DNA of 64,000 bases from Trifolium pratense (lineage: Eukaryota > Streptophyta > Magnoliopsida > Fabales > Fabaceae): positions 32,884,635 through 32,948,634 of the forward strand of contig NC_060063.1 in the NCBI RefSeq assembly GCF_020283565.1, read 5' to 3'. A model generated the notes under the pieces. The model saw only the letters and a list, made by a program, of their open reading frames with translations, searched no databases and had not been told where the DNA came from. Positions 22,562-34,892 of this stretch are shown piece after piece. Position numbers and translations under genes: made by a program. Within the stretch, counting starts at the first letter, position 1, and every line of letters begins with the position of its first letter.

Positions 22562-24930
22562 CAGCCCCCCAAGCACGAGGCTTCGGGAAGGCGAAGTGCT
22601 TTTAATTGAAATCACTTGGCGATTATTATGCCTCGGCGTTGTTCTATGTCGCCTATTTGTTGCCGACTTATATTCTTCGTTTGCTTGTCGCCTTATCCTT
22701 CCTTTTGTTGTTGATATTTCTTAGCTAATTTGTACGCCCTTCTATGACTTTTGAATATCTTGATGTACGCCATTTGTGGCTTTGAATATTGTTGTCATTG
22801 TTTCTTGGCGACTTTGAGCAAGTTAGCGAGTCGCCCTTCCTCTTTTTTCATTGTATTTGCATTTTCAAGCTAGCGTTGTCACCAATCTCGCCTCTTCGTC
22901 TTTCGCGATTCGTCTCGCCTGTTCCGTTGTATTTGCATTTTTACGTTGGCGTTGACAACAATCTCGCCTGTTGCCTTTTTGGCGATTGTAAATGATTCGG
23001 CGTCATTATGACTCGCCCTTCTTTGTTGTAGTTGATTTTCGTACTGCCAGGCTTGCACGCCTTATTTTGTGACTTCTTGGCAATTTAAAAAGAATTGGCG
23101 CTGCTCGGAGTCGTACTTCCACTATACTTTGTGTCTGGTGTTGACAATAATCTCGCCTTTGAAAATTTTTAACTTTGCACCTGCAATGTCTTTAGCTCTT
23201 TAAATATAATTATATATCATTTATGAATAACTTTATACCTGTTGTCATTTGGCGTTATAATGAATCGCCTTGCTTTGGTTGTGTGTAAGCTTTTTCTGGC
23301 GGTGTTGATAATCTCGCCTTTCTTTGCTGTATCTTTTTCTGACGCACCCAACTCGTAAGACTTACAGGTAACGCCAAGGCCTCGCAACCTTGTTTAATTT
23401 TTCTTTTTCTGACGTACCCAACTCGTAAGACTTACAGGTAACGCCAAGGTCTTGCAACCTTGTTTAATTTTTCTTTTTCTGACGTACCCAACTCGTAAGA
23501 CTTCCAGGTAACGCCAAGGTCTTGCAACCTTGTTTAATGTATCTTTTTCTGACGCACCCAACTCGTAAGACTTACAGGTAACGCCAAGGCCTCGCAACCT
23601 TGTTTAATTTTTCTTTTTCTGACGTACCCAACTCGTAAGACTTACAGGTAACGCCAAGGCCTTGCAACCTTGTTTAATTTTTCTTTTTCTGACGTACCCA
23701 ACTCGTAAGACTTACAGGTAACGCCAAGGCCTTGCAACCTTGTTTGATTTTTCTTTTTCTGACGTACCCAACTCGTAAGACTTACAGGTAACGCCAAGGC
23801 CTTTCAACCTTGTTTGATTTTTCTTTTTCTGACGTACCCAACTCGTAAGACTTACAGGTAACGCCAAGGCCTTTCAACCTTACATTTGGTTCAGAGCTTT
23901 CATATGAGTTGATCTTGAATAATTTTTTGTTCAGAGTCCGCAGCTTAATCATGATTACTGCAAATAAGCTTTGATACATTAGAGGTTCAACGATAATAAT
24001 ATATGAAAAATAAAATAAACGAAAATGATACCGCCACGGGCGGTTTGTTGCGGCGCTCCTCGCCTAGCAAGAAAAACAATTATGTTTTGGCGTGGCGAGA
24101 CTGAGTTCCATTGCGGTAGTTATCGCGGAATATGTTTCAACCTGAAATATTAGTTGGCGGATTCTATCTCGCCGAGTGATAATTATTGAATTTTCATGTT
24201 AATTTTCCACATTTATTCGTTGTCCTGCACTATGATTAACATCAATGAATCAAAATAGAAATCATAGGTGAATAAACTAAATTTCCTAATCAAGATTTCA
24301 AAAGAATAAATTTCAAAGAAGGTGACATTATAGCAAGTGCTTCAAGTATCTGCACTAAAAACAGGTCGGTTAATAATAAGTCTCATATACTCCATTAGTT
24401 TTGCATGTATGATTAATTTTAATTAATCGATAAATGAAACAGATAAAAATGTGATACGTAGAAAAAGCATATTCATGTTAGTTATAAGTAAAAAGCAAAA
24501 TACTTTGTAAGAAGAATACTGATTTAGTTCTTAACCGAAAAAATGTAGAAACATATGAAAATTTTTATACTTTCTCTGTTGGTTATATTTGTCTTGGTCA
24601 TTTTAATTTAAAGTGTTGACTTATTCTACTTATCAGAGTTGAAGTTCTTTCATGCAAAAGTTCTTTCATGTTTAAAATGTTTACATGAGGTCTTAAGAAA
24701 GTTAGTTCATACAATCACACAAAATATTTTATCGTGTGCTAGAATAATTTACAGCAGGGTTAAAGATATCACATATCAAATAAGCACAAACAGTTTTGAA
24801 CCAAACAGAACAGCGATTCTTGAATTTAGATCTTGTAAAGTGGCACACCAAGAGAAGAACAAGTCTCATTCTAGTGATTAACCTTGAAATACATAAGTAC
24901 CGATGCTCTTTTCTTTCACTCATTGATGGG

Positions 24931-24974
<44 letters not shown>

Positions 24975-25849
24975 GGCGATAGAATGTGATTCATGAACTA
25001 TAAATTAACCATGTTGATAAAACCGATAACGTATATACGCACAAATAATATATTATCACAATAGAGAGAGCGAGAACTATATGATTAAGTGGTAAGTTAG
25101 AGGAAAATAACATTAACACCTGGATCGGGAGTGCCTAGCAACAAAATGATCGACAGTGAGACGATGATGTTGGACGGTAATTCGGTGGCGACAGTTCGGC
25201 GAGTTAGATTCACAACAACTATGGCGACATCATTTCAATTCAAACGTGACGGATCCGATCTTCTAAGTTGTATTTGACCTTTTCTTATTCCAAGCGTTTC
25301 ATTCGTATTCTCCATGTCGCTTGTTGGTCCTTTCAAATTGACTTCTAAGTTGAGAACCCTATGTGCTCGCGGGAGTGATTTCCTCATAAACCTGGCGACG
25401 ATGTGGTGTTTCCTATACGAATCAAACTATGACACGGCGATTCCTTCACAAATCCGACGGCGACGCGACGGTTCCTTCACAAGTCTGACTGTGGCGATGC
25501 CATTTTCTCCCCAACCGACGGCGGCGGCTTCGTTGTTGCCGCCTGGAGCTTGGTCAACAGCGCCCATAATGAACACATATGGATAAAGCTTTCTCTTTTA
25601 GTGACACACAACGTGACGCGTGAGATTTGGAACAAAACACCATCTGGACTGCGAGCAGAGTCGCGATAGAGAAGATAGTGGGCGGACTGGCTAGCAGTTT
25701 CGTGTGTTCGTGGCGGCGTGGCGGTTCTTGGATGGTGTGCGAACAGATGCATGTTCTCCAGCCATGTGGAGATGTTTAATTTTTGTCTAGATTGATGTGG
25801 TAGGCTGGGATCAAATGATTTTACCGCAGCCCCACGGTGGGCGCCAAAA
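22562..25849 (-). other. Interior of the LTR element, no coding capacity
   Basis: No reverse transcriptase, integrase, protease or gag motif could be seen on either strand. The part nearest 22562 is rich in TCGCC motifs, then comes a 70-bp tandem array (23341-23880), then AT-rich DNA with an (ATT)n tract near 24930. The stretch 25116-25848 near the primer-binding site has several CGGCGAC-type motifs and would be the leader of the element RNA. Confidence 0.6.
23341..23880. repeat. Tandem array, 8 copies of a 70-bp unit
   Basis: The phrase GACGYACCCAACTCGTAAGA recurs at 23341, 23411, 23481, 23551, 23621, 23691, 23761 and 23831, an exact 70-bp period. Copies differ by only a few bases. The period is not a multiple of three, so the overlapping open frames are not meaningful. 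Such arrays near the polypurine tract are known in Tat/Ogre-type gypsy elements. Confidence 0.9.
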
Positions 25850-26736
25850 TGTTCTGGTAAAAAACAAGGGGGTTTATATTATTGATCAAATGGTGTGATT
25901 ACACTCAGTTCAATCCCAACAACCCTGGGAGTTTAATAAGTCAGAATTCGATCAGAACATAGGGGGTTTGTATTATTCAAGATTGATAATGGATACAAGT
26001 ATGATTAGAGGAAAAATTGATTGACTTTACAAGAATGAAAGAATTGTGTCTTTACAAGAATGAAAGTATGGTGATTTCTCAGAATGAGAGCCTCTCTAGA
26101 ATCAGTAAAAAATCCCCTCTTCTTCTCTTGAAACAGACCCTCTTTATAGGCAAAAAATCTCTTCTTGCTTCTTAAGTAACTGCCTTGCTTGGAGAGGAAT
26201 TCATGGGTAGTGGGCGGTTTCTTTTCCTTCTTCTCCAAGCTTCTTCCTTCTTCTCCAAGTTTCTTCCTTCTTCTCCAAGTCATGGTGGATCATGCTTATC
26301 ATGTGTTTTTCATTGTTGTTTTCACGCTTCTCCTTTAGATGCTCCCATTGGGCTTTTTCGTATTGGGCCTTAACAAATCACACCCTGGTCCATGGCCCGG
26401 TACACCCCGTATGATTTTTATCATATTCGATATTTGAGTATGAGTTAAGTTGGTTTATCTTTGCTCCAATGAGTTTCAAATTAATATAAATGTCAAATTC
26501 GATGATACAGTAATTTTTTGGTAAGAGATAATGATGTAGTTTATCCAACTCAGAATCCTTCAATGAGATTTATAATATAAATAAAAACTTATTTTTTAAC
26601 ATCGATTGTTTTCCATGGTCAATTATATGTTATCATTTCCATAGTTATTTTGAAGAATGAATTAAAGATATTGCTAATCAATGTTAATGAAAAAGATACC
26701 AAAGTAACTTCAAATGTGATGTATAAATAAGTTTTT

Positions 26737-26787
<51 letters not shown>

Positions 26788-26793
<6 letters not shown>

Positions 26794-26973
26794 CCTAGAT
26801 AGTTGTGCAACCACAAATCTAACCACAATGTATGAGTATGACGACAAACCATTTTCATAGTGACATAACAATTTATGGATTACCAACTTATATTGGTAGA
26901 TGCAATAGGATCCATTGTAATATTTTCGAAATGTATAAACACATCTTTAATATCTATCTTATATTTACATCAC

Positions 26974-27061
<88 letters not shown>

Positions 27062-27186
27062 TTGTTGTTGTTGATATTATTATTATAATTTTCATAATAC
27101 TTATTGTTTCAATTTATACGAATGATTTTTCAACATTATAATATAAAATACCGTATAACACCCGTGCATCACGGGTGTGGGACTAG
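26788..27186 (+). mobile_element. Helitron 3' end after a TA/ATT-rich segment
   Basis: The 3' terminus is clear: hairpin ACACCCGTG-CAT-CACGGGTGT at 27158-27178, then CTAG at 27183-27186 and a flanking T. The segment begins TCCTAGATAGTTGTG just after (TA)n, like units E1 and E2, and also contains a long (ATT)n (26980-27061). It may be a third, shorter relative of E that ends as a Helitron. The 5' limit is uncertain. Confidence 0.5.
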
Positions 27187-27362
27187 TATAAGTTAAAAAT
27201 AAACTAAGTATTTAATGTTAAAATAATAATTATCATAAAAACGACGGGGAATGTACTCATCCAGATATTTACAAGCTCCCTAAAGCAAAGAGCAGAAACA
27301 GATTCATTGTCTTTATAATCCTGCTAATTACATAAACTGATAGTCTTCAAATCATTTTCTTC

Positions 27363-30300
27363 TTATTTGGAAGTAATCGCTGCTGTCTCAACCATAGACA
27401 GGTACTCAGTTATGGCTTCCCCTTCAATATTAACTTCAATATCATAATCAGTAAAGGCATCTCCGTTAGCTATATCTGCAGAAAGCTCATCTTCCATTTC
27501 CACATCCCTTTCGTCTATTTCATTAAGATCTTCAACCTCATTCATTAGGTCTACAATACCAGAACTAGCAGTTTCTGGCAAAGGATTAGATGAACTTCCA
27601 CCACCATCGGAAGCTGCAGTTGAATTCACTTGAGGTTGCATATTCTCCGCCAATGGTTGTGCTGTCAGTCTTTGCAACACTTCTTCTAAATTGCCGCCTT
27701 CCTCAAAAGCAGCTACCACTGCAAAGAAGTATATCAAAACACAAAAAAACACACCTATATATCTATAACTAGGCTTCACTTTTAGCACATTCTGCTTGCT
27801 TAAAAACTAAATAACTTATGTACCTCTTGATCTTTCAAAACCCATTTGCACAACTTTTTCAATTGCAGAATCTTTTGCTTTCTTCTGTCTTTTCATTTTC
27901 CTTGACTCAATCTTAACCTTCATGTTGATTAAAGTAAATAGAAATATTGTTTGAAGTTGCATAGAATTTGGTTAAGACATGTTGTTACCTGTAAATCAGA
28001 ATTAGTTTCTGGATTCGTCAAATCATCCAATGCCTTCTGAGTATCATTTTCATTTCTTCTAAGGGCTTCAGCAGCAAGCTCCTTCTCAAACCTGCACGAA
28101 TAGCAGTAACAAGTTTGACTAATGTGAAGTTTTGTAAAACACCTTTACACAAATAGTCTATTAACCTTGTCTAGCAAAGATTGGCAATAAATCTTAAGAA
28201 TTTGTCTATGTTAGAAATGCATATATATATGCAATCATATTCACAGATGCCTTAACATGAATAAATTATAAGTAGCATAAGCAAAGGCTGATAATAGGCA
28301 CTTAAACCTTCTTGACGTTATTAGCAGCTAATATACTATTTTAAATCAATGAAGGAATAGCCTTTTCACAAATTACAAAACCAGTGCATCATATACAACA
28401 CTAAAAACCTCAACTCTGAAATTCCCCAGAGTTCCCCGTGGGGATTATCCGTTCGGAGCTTCGAAGTTGGAGAATTGTTTCTCCATGGGGACGGGGATGG
28501 AGGGAAAAGTTCCCCACGAAGACAGTTTGGAGTGGGGATCGGGGAAGTACCTTCCGCCACCGCGGATTCCCCAACCTCGACCATATTATTTAAGTTATAA
28601 ATATAATATATAATAATATAACTTTACATGTTTTTTTTTTTTTTTTTTTATATTTTTAATAAAAAAAATAGTTAAGCTAGAAAACCAAGAGTCATCATTA
28701 CAGTGATCATCTTATTTTCTTGTTTCACTACCCAAGTAACCCTAAAAAGCATACCAAGTACATACATAGTGTGCACACTACCTACTCTTATTTTCTTTGT
28801 TATTGATGGAAAATGTGTTTTTATTTTTAAAAGATGGAAGATGCAAAATATATGTATTTTTTTATAAAAAAAAAAAAAAGGAAGAAATAACAATACTAGT
28901 GTCATGCTTGTGCTCGAAAAGTATAGAAATTTTGTTAATTTTTTATGTTCGTGGATACCATGGGGATCTGTGGGGATGGGGAAGAATATTCCCCCGTGGT
29001 GGGGATCGGGGACGGGGACGGGGACGGAGAACAAATTTTGGGGCGGGGCGGGGAGTGGGGAAGCATCCTCCGCACATTCCCTGCCCCATTGACATCCCTG
29101 ACTAAAATAACACTCACCCAATAGTGACCAATTCCTTCAGTCTCTCCAGATCCACGGCCTTCTTTAAGGGGGTCACCCCATACTGCTTTTGTTCCCTGGA
29201 AAGACACTGTTCAGAAACCGAGATAAAGAAAATGAAAAGTCAATAAACATCAAGTTGCACCCACCAGATTTCATCTCTCCTTTTTAAATCTTCCTCCCTT
29301 TTTTGCAGTTTCTTTGCCTTCTCCTCAACAAGGAAATCAATGGCACCCCCAACATCTTGATTGTTCATTCGCAACGCTCTCTTTGCATTACGTTGACTGT
29401 AGCCCATGCTCATGACAAGTGATAAGGCTTCAACTGGCACTTGCAGCTGCAACAAAATAGAACATTTTATAAACCGAGTTAGATCCATTATGAATCTAAT
29501 GTAGGCAGTGTTATTTTAAATTTGTAAAAGACAGAATCCATGATTCAAACCCGTGACCTCCTAATTACACGAAAACTCTAATTGTCACATCAATGCTCTC
29601 CTTCATTATACACGATAGTAAAAATTAAAGTATGTTATATATCACGCTCTTCAGGTAGACTATATGTTCCTTTTCTTCTTTGAAAGAGAAAATGAGACAG
29701 CACGGGCATATAAAAGGAAACAAAACTGGCTATATCAATCAAATTTGAAAAGAAAAAAAAAAAAACTGAAAGCAGAAAAAAGCTCAATTAATAACGGAAC
29801 CTTAAAAAGGACTTGATATATTTGATTGCTACCAACTATTGCGGTGATCAAACAAGGAGACAGATAACTGGAAAATATTTACACGTTGATTTTTTCTAGT
29901 CAATTTATCGCAATATGCTATAATACTTCAACCTACCTGAACAAACTTTGCTCTTGCAGAAGCTAAAGCTTGCCTAGATTTTTCCAACTGACCAGTATGA
30001 AATGCGACCACCCCTTCAAGTAGCTCTAGTCTCAAATGCCTATGTACAAAATTTCAACCAACTAAAAACGTAAGAAATAAATACTGATAATTAATCTACT
30101 TTTAATTGCATCCCAGTAGTTTCAGAATTAAAAATAAAAAATAAACAATGCACCGAAATAACTCACAATGCAACTTCCGGATAGCGACCACCTTGCAAGA
30201 GTCTGAGGCGGAGAGAATCCTTCCCATGAGCACGTTCAATTCCTGCCCTAGCCATTTCAAGGCGCTTCCCTGCATCTGATAGCCATCTAATGTCTCGTAG

Positions 30301-32840
30301 CATAAAGTAGCACCATACCATGTCAATTTGCAGTATTGGAACATTGTCAATAAGCTGAATAGACAGAAAGACAGAAATTGGGGTTATTAGTTTCAGAGAG
30401 GTTAGGAAGACATACAAAAAGGAATTTGGCTAAAGGTCAAGAGAACACTGAGAAGATTGAAATATCAACAATAAAAATATTGATAAAATACATGCATAAA
30501 TATAATAAACTTTCAAGATCCATTTCTTCACGTTCTTGTCTGTCCTACAATTTCCTGACTTTATTAGGTTAAACTGTTACAGTTACCCAAGTGATTCAAC
30601 ATCTTATTTAAAATGCATATATATACCAAAGATCTTGTTTGGGGTTGGGGGAACTATTGCAGTTGTCAATTAGATTTGAGGGAAAACAATTAGAAATAAT
30701 GTTAGACAATTCCATTAGTTAGTTGGTTACAACTAGATTAGTTAGTAGACTTATGTACTTAAGAGAGTAGAATATCACACTGTATGTAAATAAGGGAATA
30801 GGGGATATGTAGACCCTCAAAGTTCTGCAGAGTTGCTAGCTAAGGGATTTTCCCAATTCTTGTAATAAAAAACTAGTGATGACTATTTAAATAGGCAGCT
30901 AATAAGCAGTTTATGTGAAACAAATATATAGCTTAAATAAATAATTGGCAGGTAAATTCTGTTATATGCCAAAATGCAAATATAGTCTATAAATTGGACT
31001 ACTCACCTCAATGACTTTAGGATCACAAATAGAGAATGACTCCTGAAAAGTAAATTACACAGGAATTCTTTAATTAATGGCATGAAAAGATTAATTAATT
31101 AATTTTAATAGATATAATATATAAAAACATCAAACAGTTCAAAAGTTTTGAAAATGTTTCATCTCAACATCTTATTAAAGCTGCTTTGACAAAGTGGATC
31201 CTTGCCACTCTGCTACCCCCATCCTTCTAATAAAAAGTTGAATTTCAGTAAAAGGTAGATGGGTTTGTGCACAGTCAACACTTTAAGCCAAAAGGGCTCT
31301 AGCGAGAGGAGACAAGTTTGAGATATAACATAAAAACCATCAATGTATCATGATAGCTTAACCTTGTTGAATAGATTGTTGGTTAATGAAAATGTTTAAC
31401 AAAAAAGGAATTAAGACAGAAGAGAGAGGGCAGGGCAACTGTGCAGCCTCATTAATTATAAGCCAAAGTAGAACCAAATTTTTAATTTTTTAGCAAAACT
31501 TTCAACATTATAAAAAAAGATAGCAAATAAATCATGTTCGAAAACTCGGCATGTACCCTATGAAAGCGTTAACTTAAATCAGACAATTCTCACAAGTTAA
31601 GGTGCAAATTCGGCTTGTTTGCAGCAAAATATAACCCTTATCAAGATAATTAAATTAATAAGGAACTGACCTCTCCCATAGTAAGCACTTCAAGTGCATC
31701 TTTGTAATTTCCCCCTTTGATAAGATGCTTCCCCTTTGCATGAAGCATGAGTCCCATCATTACTGCCCTGTCAAATGATAACTTGATCATCACTTCAACA
31801 GCCAAAATGGTATATTGTCCCTTCATAGTTAAAACCCTCCCACTGATAAAAACTAATTTCATCTAGATGCACGAAAATGCCACAAGGGTTTATACCTCTG
31901 ATCAATCTCTGATCCTAAGCGTACTTTCTGTCCACTTTGATCTTCAACTTCTATGCTAAAGTCTTCCAGAGGTAATGAACCATCTGCATGCCGTTCAGCC
32001 AATGCAGTCGCAGCAGCCCTGTTTTGCATAATTCAACTAAGCTTCAGAGAGAGTAATAATTCTAACATAGTATCTATCTATTGAGATACTAGCTAATATT
32101 GATTGTAATCAGATTTGTTGGTATTCTTTCCTTATCATTACCTTTCATAGTTACCTTAGTTAATGGAAATTTGATTTGATCCCAAAATTATAGGATCATA
32201 GTTCTCTTTAGATTATATCTCTCAAGTATATAAATGCTTCTGCAATGTTCTCATGTATATAAATATAATAATATAAACATAAATCCCTTCGACACAATTT
32301 TAGGGACATTGCTAACTGACTGACTAATGATAAAAAAAAAAAATTAACTTAGTTCCCATATAATCAATTTAGTTCCCATATAATGAACTGCAATCTACTA
32401 CTACTTCATAACACACATTCAATAACTAATTTAACCACTACATACATCATATTCAATTTCAATTAAACATGATTAAAAAATATATATATATAATTTTGAA
32501 ACAGAAGAGAAAATTATGATAACCTAATACGTGCAAGCCTCTGAGAGCTTTGTTCTTGGACAACAAGGGAGTGACCTTGTTGAGGAGATGAGAGAGTAGC
32601 GAGAATCTTGGAGTTGTTTTTGACACCCAATTGAGACAAAGTTAGGGTTCCATTGTGGTGGTGGTGGTCATCGTCATCTTTGAGAATTCTACCGGCACAT
32701 ATGAGGTTGATGAAGTGAGGGTTTTCGCAATTTGATCTTTTAGCAACTTCTTCACGTAAACAAGATATGGTCCAATTCTCTAAATTCACTTCTTCTAATA
32801 CACCTGACCATGTCCCAGCAATCTTCAATTTCGCCATCAT
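27363..32840 (-). CDS. NUB1: NUB1-like protein (ubiquitin-like plus UBA domains)
   Basis: Eleven GT-AG exons (minus strand): 32840-32524, 32018-31896, 31767-31671, 31042-31007, 30354-30167, 30039-29937, 29446-29265, 29195-29118, 28091-27989, 27917-27824, 27718-27363. All phases agree and the total is 558 residues. The N-terminus is a ubiquitin-like domain (LKIAGTWSG... SQLGVKNNSKIL, residues 3-85). UBA-like segments follow, around EALSLVMSMGYSQRNAKRAL, ELVTIGFEKELAAEALRRNE and KVVQMGFERSRVVAAFEEGG. The last 100 residues are acidic. NUB1 proteins bind NEDD8/RUB and ubiquitin chains and steer neddylated proteins to the proteasome; that role is inferred from the family. The start at 32840 is one of two adjacent ATGs; an in-frame ATG at 32891 is possible. 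A His-rich loop (DDDDHHHH) in the first exon is unusual. Confidence 0.88.
28408..29100. mobile_element. hAT-type element inside a NUB1-like intron
   Basis: The right end reads GCCCCATTGACATCCCTG, the inverse of CAGGGATGTCAATGGGGC, a widespread plant hAT terminus. The subterminal parts are rich in GGGGA/TCCCC on both sides (28418-28560 and 28960-29090). Near-identical 8-mers flank it (ACTAAAAA at 28400, ACTAAAAT at 29101). The left terminus is degraded. The right border is only 17 bp from the splice donor of exon 8. Confidence 0.6.
30700..30890. mobile_element. Possible solo LTR or MITE in an intron
   Basis: A stretch beginning TGTTAGACAATTCC, containing TAGTTAGTTGGTTACAAC and ending near CCCAATTCTTGTAATAAAAA, has the style of a short copia LTR. 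No clear right border or duplication was found. Confidence 0.3.
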
Positions 32841-32892
32841 CTTTTGCTCGCTCGATTTCCAGATACCGATGATCGTTTCTCTCTTTCTCAAC

Positions 32893-33567
32893 TACTGACT
32901 CTAGTTTTGGTAAACTCTTTCTCAAATAATAATAATAATAATAATAATCATCTAACAATATATAAAAGGTATAGTTGAGTTTGGGATGGACTTTTCAATA
33001 TACCTATTTTACTCTTGACTTAGTTTCACAACTTTCATTAATTAATCAATTTAAAAAAATAAAAAATAAATTCAAATCATAAAAATCTAACAGTATATAA
33101 AAAGGATAGGTGAGTTTGGGATGGACTTTTCAATATACCTATTTTACCCCTGACTTAGTTTCACAACTTCCATTAATTAATCAATTTAAAAAAATAAAAA
33201 ATAAATTCAAATCATAAAAATGTGAATAAGTGGCGAATGAGTTGCCTATACATGAATGATTACCAACTTAATAATACATCTATACTATATAAAAAGAGAA
33301 TACAAATATTTTTGGTGTCGATTTTTCATAATACCAACAATACACTTATTTTTTTAGCAATAAAATTTTTTTATTAACAAATTCATCATCTATAACAATA
33401 TATAAAAAGGATAGGTGGGTTTGGGATGGACTTTTCAATATACCTATTTTACCCTTGACTTAGTTTCACAACTTCCATTAACTAATCAATTTAAAAAAAT
33501 AAAAAATAAATTCAAATCATAAAAATGTGAATAAGTGGCAAATGAGTTGTCTATACATGAATGATTA
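32893..33567 (+). mobile_element. Cluster of Helitron 5' termini upstream of NUB1-like gene
   Basis: Four starts fit the Helitron 5' rule (A|TCTA...): TCTAACAATATATAAAAGG at 32951, TCTAACAGTATATAAAAAGG at 33086, TCTATACTATATAAAAAG at 33279 and TCTATAACAATATATAAAA at 33389. The first, second and fourth continue into the same sequence (GTTTGGGATGGACTTTTCAA and onwards), giving three near-identical direct copies. They begin about 110 bp upstream of the NUB1-like ATG, in its presumed promoter. The body and 3' ends are not resolved. Confidence 0.5.
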
Positions 33568-34360
33568 CTGTTGGGTTTTTGTATGTTGGCTACATTTTGC
33601 AAAAACATATTTTAGCCAAGTGTTGAGACATATGTGTCTACCCCAAGTGTTGTGACAAATGTGGGTACACTTTGGAACAACACCAGTCTGTGTATCTTTG
33701 CGCGCCATCTAGTGGGTTTTAATTTCTACTCAATCTTTTGAAGATTTGTTTGAAGAATTGTTTCAAAGTTTCTTACAGAGGAAGGCGCACGTGTTTAATG
33801 TGTTTCAGGAGGCAGCCGAACCCTAGTTATATTTTCTAAAGGAATTATATTTTTGGAAAATATATTTTTGTGTTTCAAAAATAGAACTATTATTTTCAAA
33901 AATATATCAGCCGCTGCCGCAATTCTAGAAGCCCTAATTTTGTCTTGAAGCCCAAGTCGTTCTACTACTATAAATACGAAGGCAAGCATATGGTTTCAAG
34001 CATCTAAAATCATGTCTTACAAAGTGTGTGTTTTAGGGATTTTAGAGTGTTAATTGTGAGCCTTTCTTGTATCTCATTGTTGCAAGCTTAGGACCTGTGT
34101 TTGTTGAGTTGTAAGTGTGAACTTCTCCTAAGCTTTGAAGTACGGAGATTGTTCTAGTGTGTTGTGTGATTTGCTCGCAAGCTTTTAAGCAAGAGTGAAT
34201 CCTAGTTTCTTAGGAGTGTGTCTCCACCGTTTGTAATCGTTGAAGTTGATAACAACGCTGAGTGTGTTGTTAAGGTGGGAATTGGGACGGGGTCTCATAT
34301 CTAGGAGTTCCTAGGTAGAAGTGTCATTGGGTAGTGTAATCGTTAAAGCCTTTATATTTA
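33568..34360 (+). mobile_element. LTR-like fragment, copia style
   Basis: It begins TGTTGGGTTTTTGTATGTTGG, interrupting the third Helitron-type repeat after GAATGATTAC. It has a TATA-like CTATAAATACGAAGG near 33970 and the phrase GGTCTCATATCTAGGAGTTCC near 34300, of the kind found near copia LTR ends. No second LTR, primer site or coding part follows, so it is a solo or truncated LTR. Confidence 0.45.
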
Positions 34361-34690
34361 TATTTACATTTTAATAGTTTAGTAGAACTTTCATGGAAAT
34401 ATAGTCAATTTATAGTATTACGGAGTATATTTTAAGGGGATATTATATTTTAAGGGAATATTGTACTTATAATATTGTATTTTTAATTTATAATTAAAAA
34501 TATTGTATTTATTTTGGCAGGTAAATACCAAATTTATATTTACATTTTAATAGTTTAGTACAACTTTCATGGAAATATAGTCAATTTATAGTATTATATT
34601 TTAAGGGGACTTATAATATTGTATTTTTAATTTATAATTAAAAATATTGTACTTATTTTGGCAGGTAAATACCAAAAATGACTGACAAAA
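34354..34690. repeat. Direct duplication of about 175 bp
   Basis: The phrase TATTTACATTTTAATAGTTTAG followed by CTTTCATGGAAATATAGTC occurs at about 34360 and again at about 34536, and both runs end in TTTTGGCAGGTAAATACC. No gene is seen in it. Confidence 0.7.
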
Positions 34691-34892
34691 ACAGATATCC
34701 TTAATTAGTTGTTTGAATGATGAGCAATGGGTATGTGTAATTATAGCAATTAGTTGATTGAAATTGAAATTATCGTGTGAACAATTTTGTAAATCAACAT
34801 TGAAATTATGCCATGTGGCAAAATAGGTGTGTAGAAGGCCTATGAATGATTTTGAGGTAGGGTATTTATTGTAAATCATTTGTAATTGTATA

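Larger units (their letters stand above)
22032..26404 (-). mobile_element. Non-autonomous LTR retrotransposon, gypsy (Tat-like) type
   Basis: Two LTRs (22032-22561 and 25850-26404) start TGTTCTGG and end GGTACA as read on the plus strand. The element lies on the minus strand: next to the 25850 LTR the sequence TGGCGCCCACCGTGGGG matches the primer-binding type of Tat/Grande-like gypsy elements, and a G-rich polypurine tract GCTTGGGGGGCTG abuts the 22561 LTR. CCCCG is repeated at the outer borders (21683-21687 before the duplicated left copy, and 26405-26409). The 3.3 kb interior has no gag or pol, so it would depend on enzymes made elsewhere. Confidence 0.8.
21324..26736. repeat. Repeat unit E2, split by an LTR element
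   Basis: The left part (21324-21687) and right part (26405-26736) together match E1 at 17439-18188. The split point is a 5-bp target duplication, CCCCG, at the LTR element borders. A 342-bp segment across the left junction is duplicated in tandem (21571-21912 and 21913-22256). (TA)n follows at 26737-26787. Confidence 0.65.

Noticed and set aside
22367..22724. Open frames of 80-117 codons at the LTR end
   Set aside because: They cross the LTR border and the polypurine tract on the strand opposite to the element and show no domain.
23341..23880. CRISPR-like regular array
   Set aside because: The 70-bp period is continuous, with no conserved-repeat and variable-spacer pattern; it lies within an LTR element of a plant genome.
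23394..23979. Open frames with repeated RPWRYLEV-type segments
   Set aside because: They are frames of the 70-bp tandem array, whose period is not divisible by three.
26832..27141. Poly-Leu and poly-Tyr open frames
   Set aside because: They translate the (TTA)n microsatellite next to the Helitron end.
28672..29207. Pro-rich open frames in the NUB1-like intron
   Set aside because: They fall within the GC-rich ends of the hAT element and have no splice or domain support.
30102..30417. Separate small genes on the minus strand
   Set aside because: Both frames overlap exon 5 of the NUB1-like gene; one is the true exon read through into introns and the other is its shadow.
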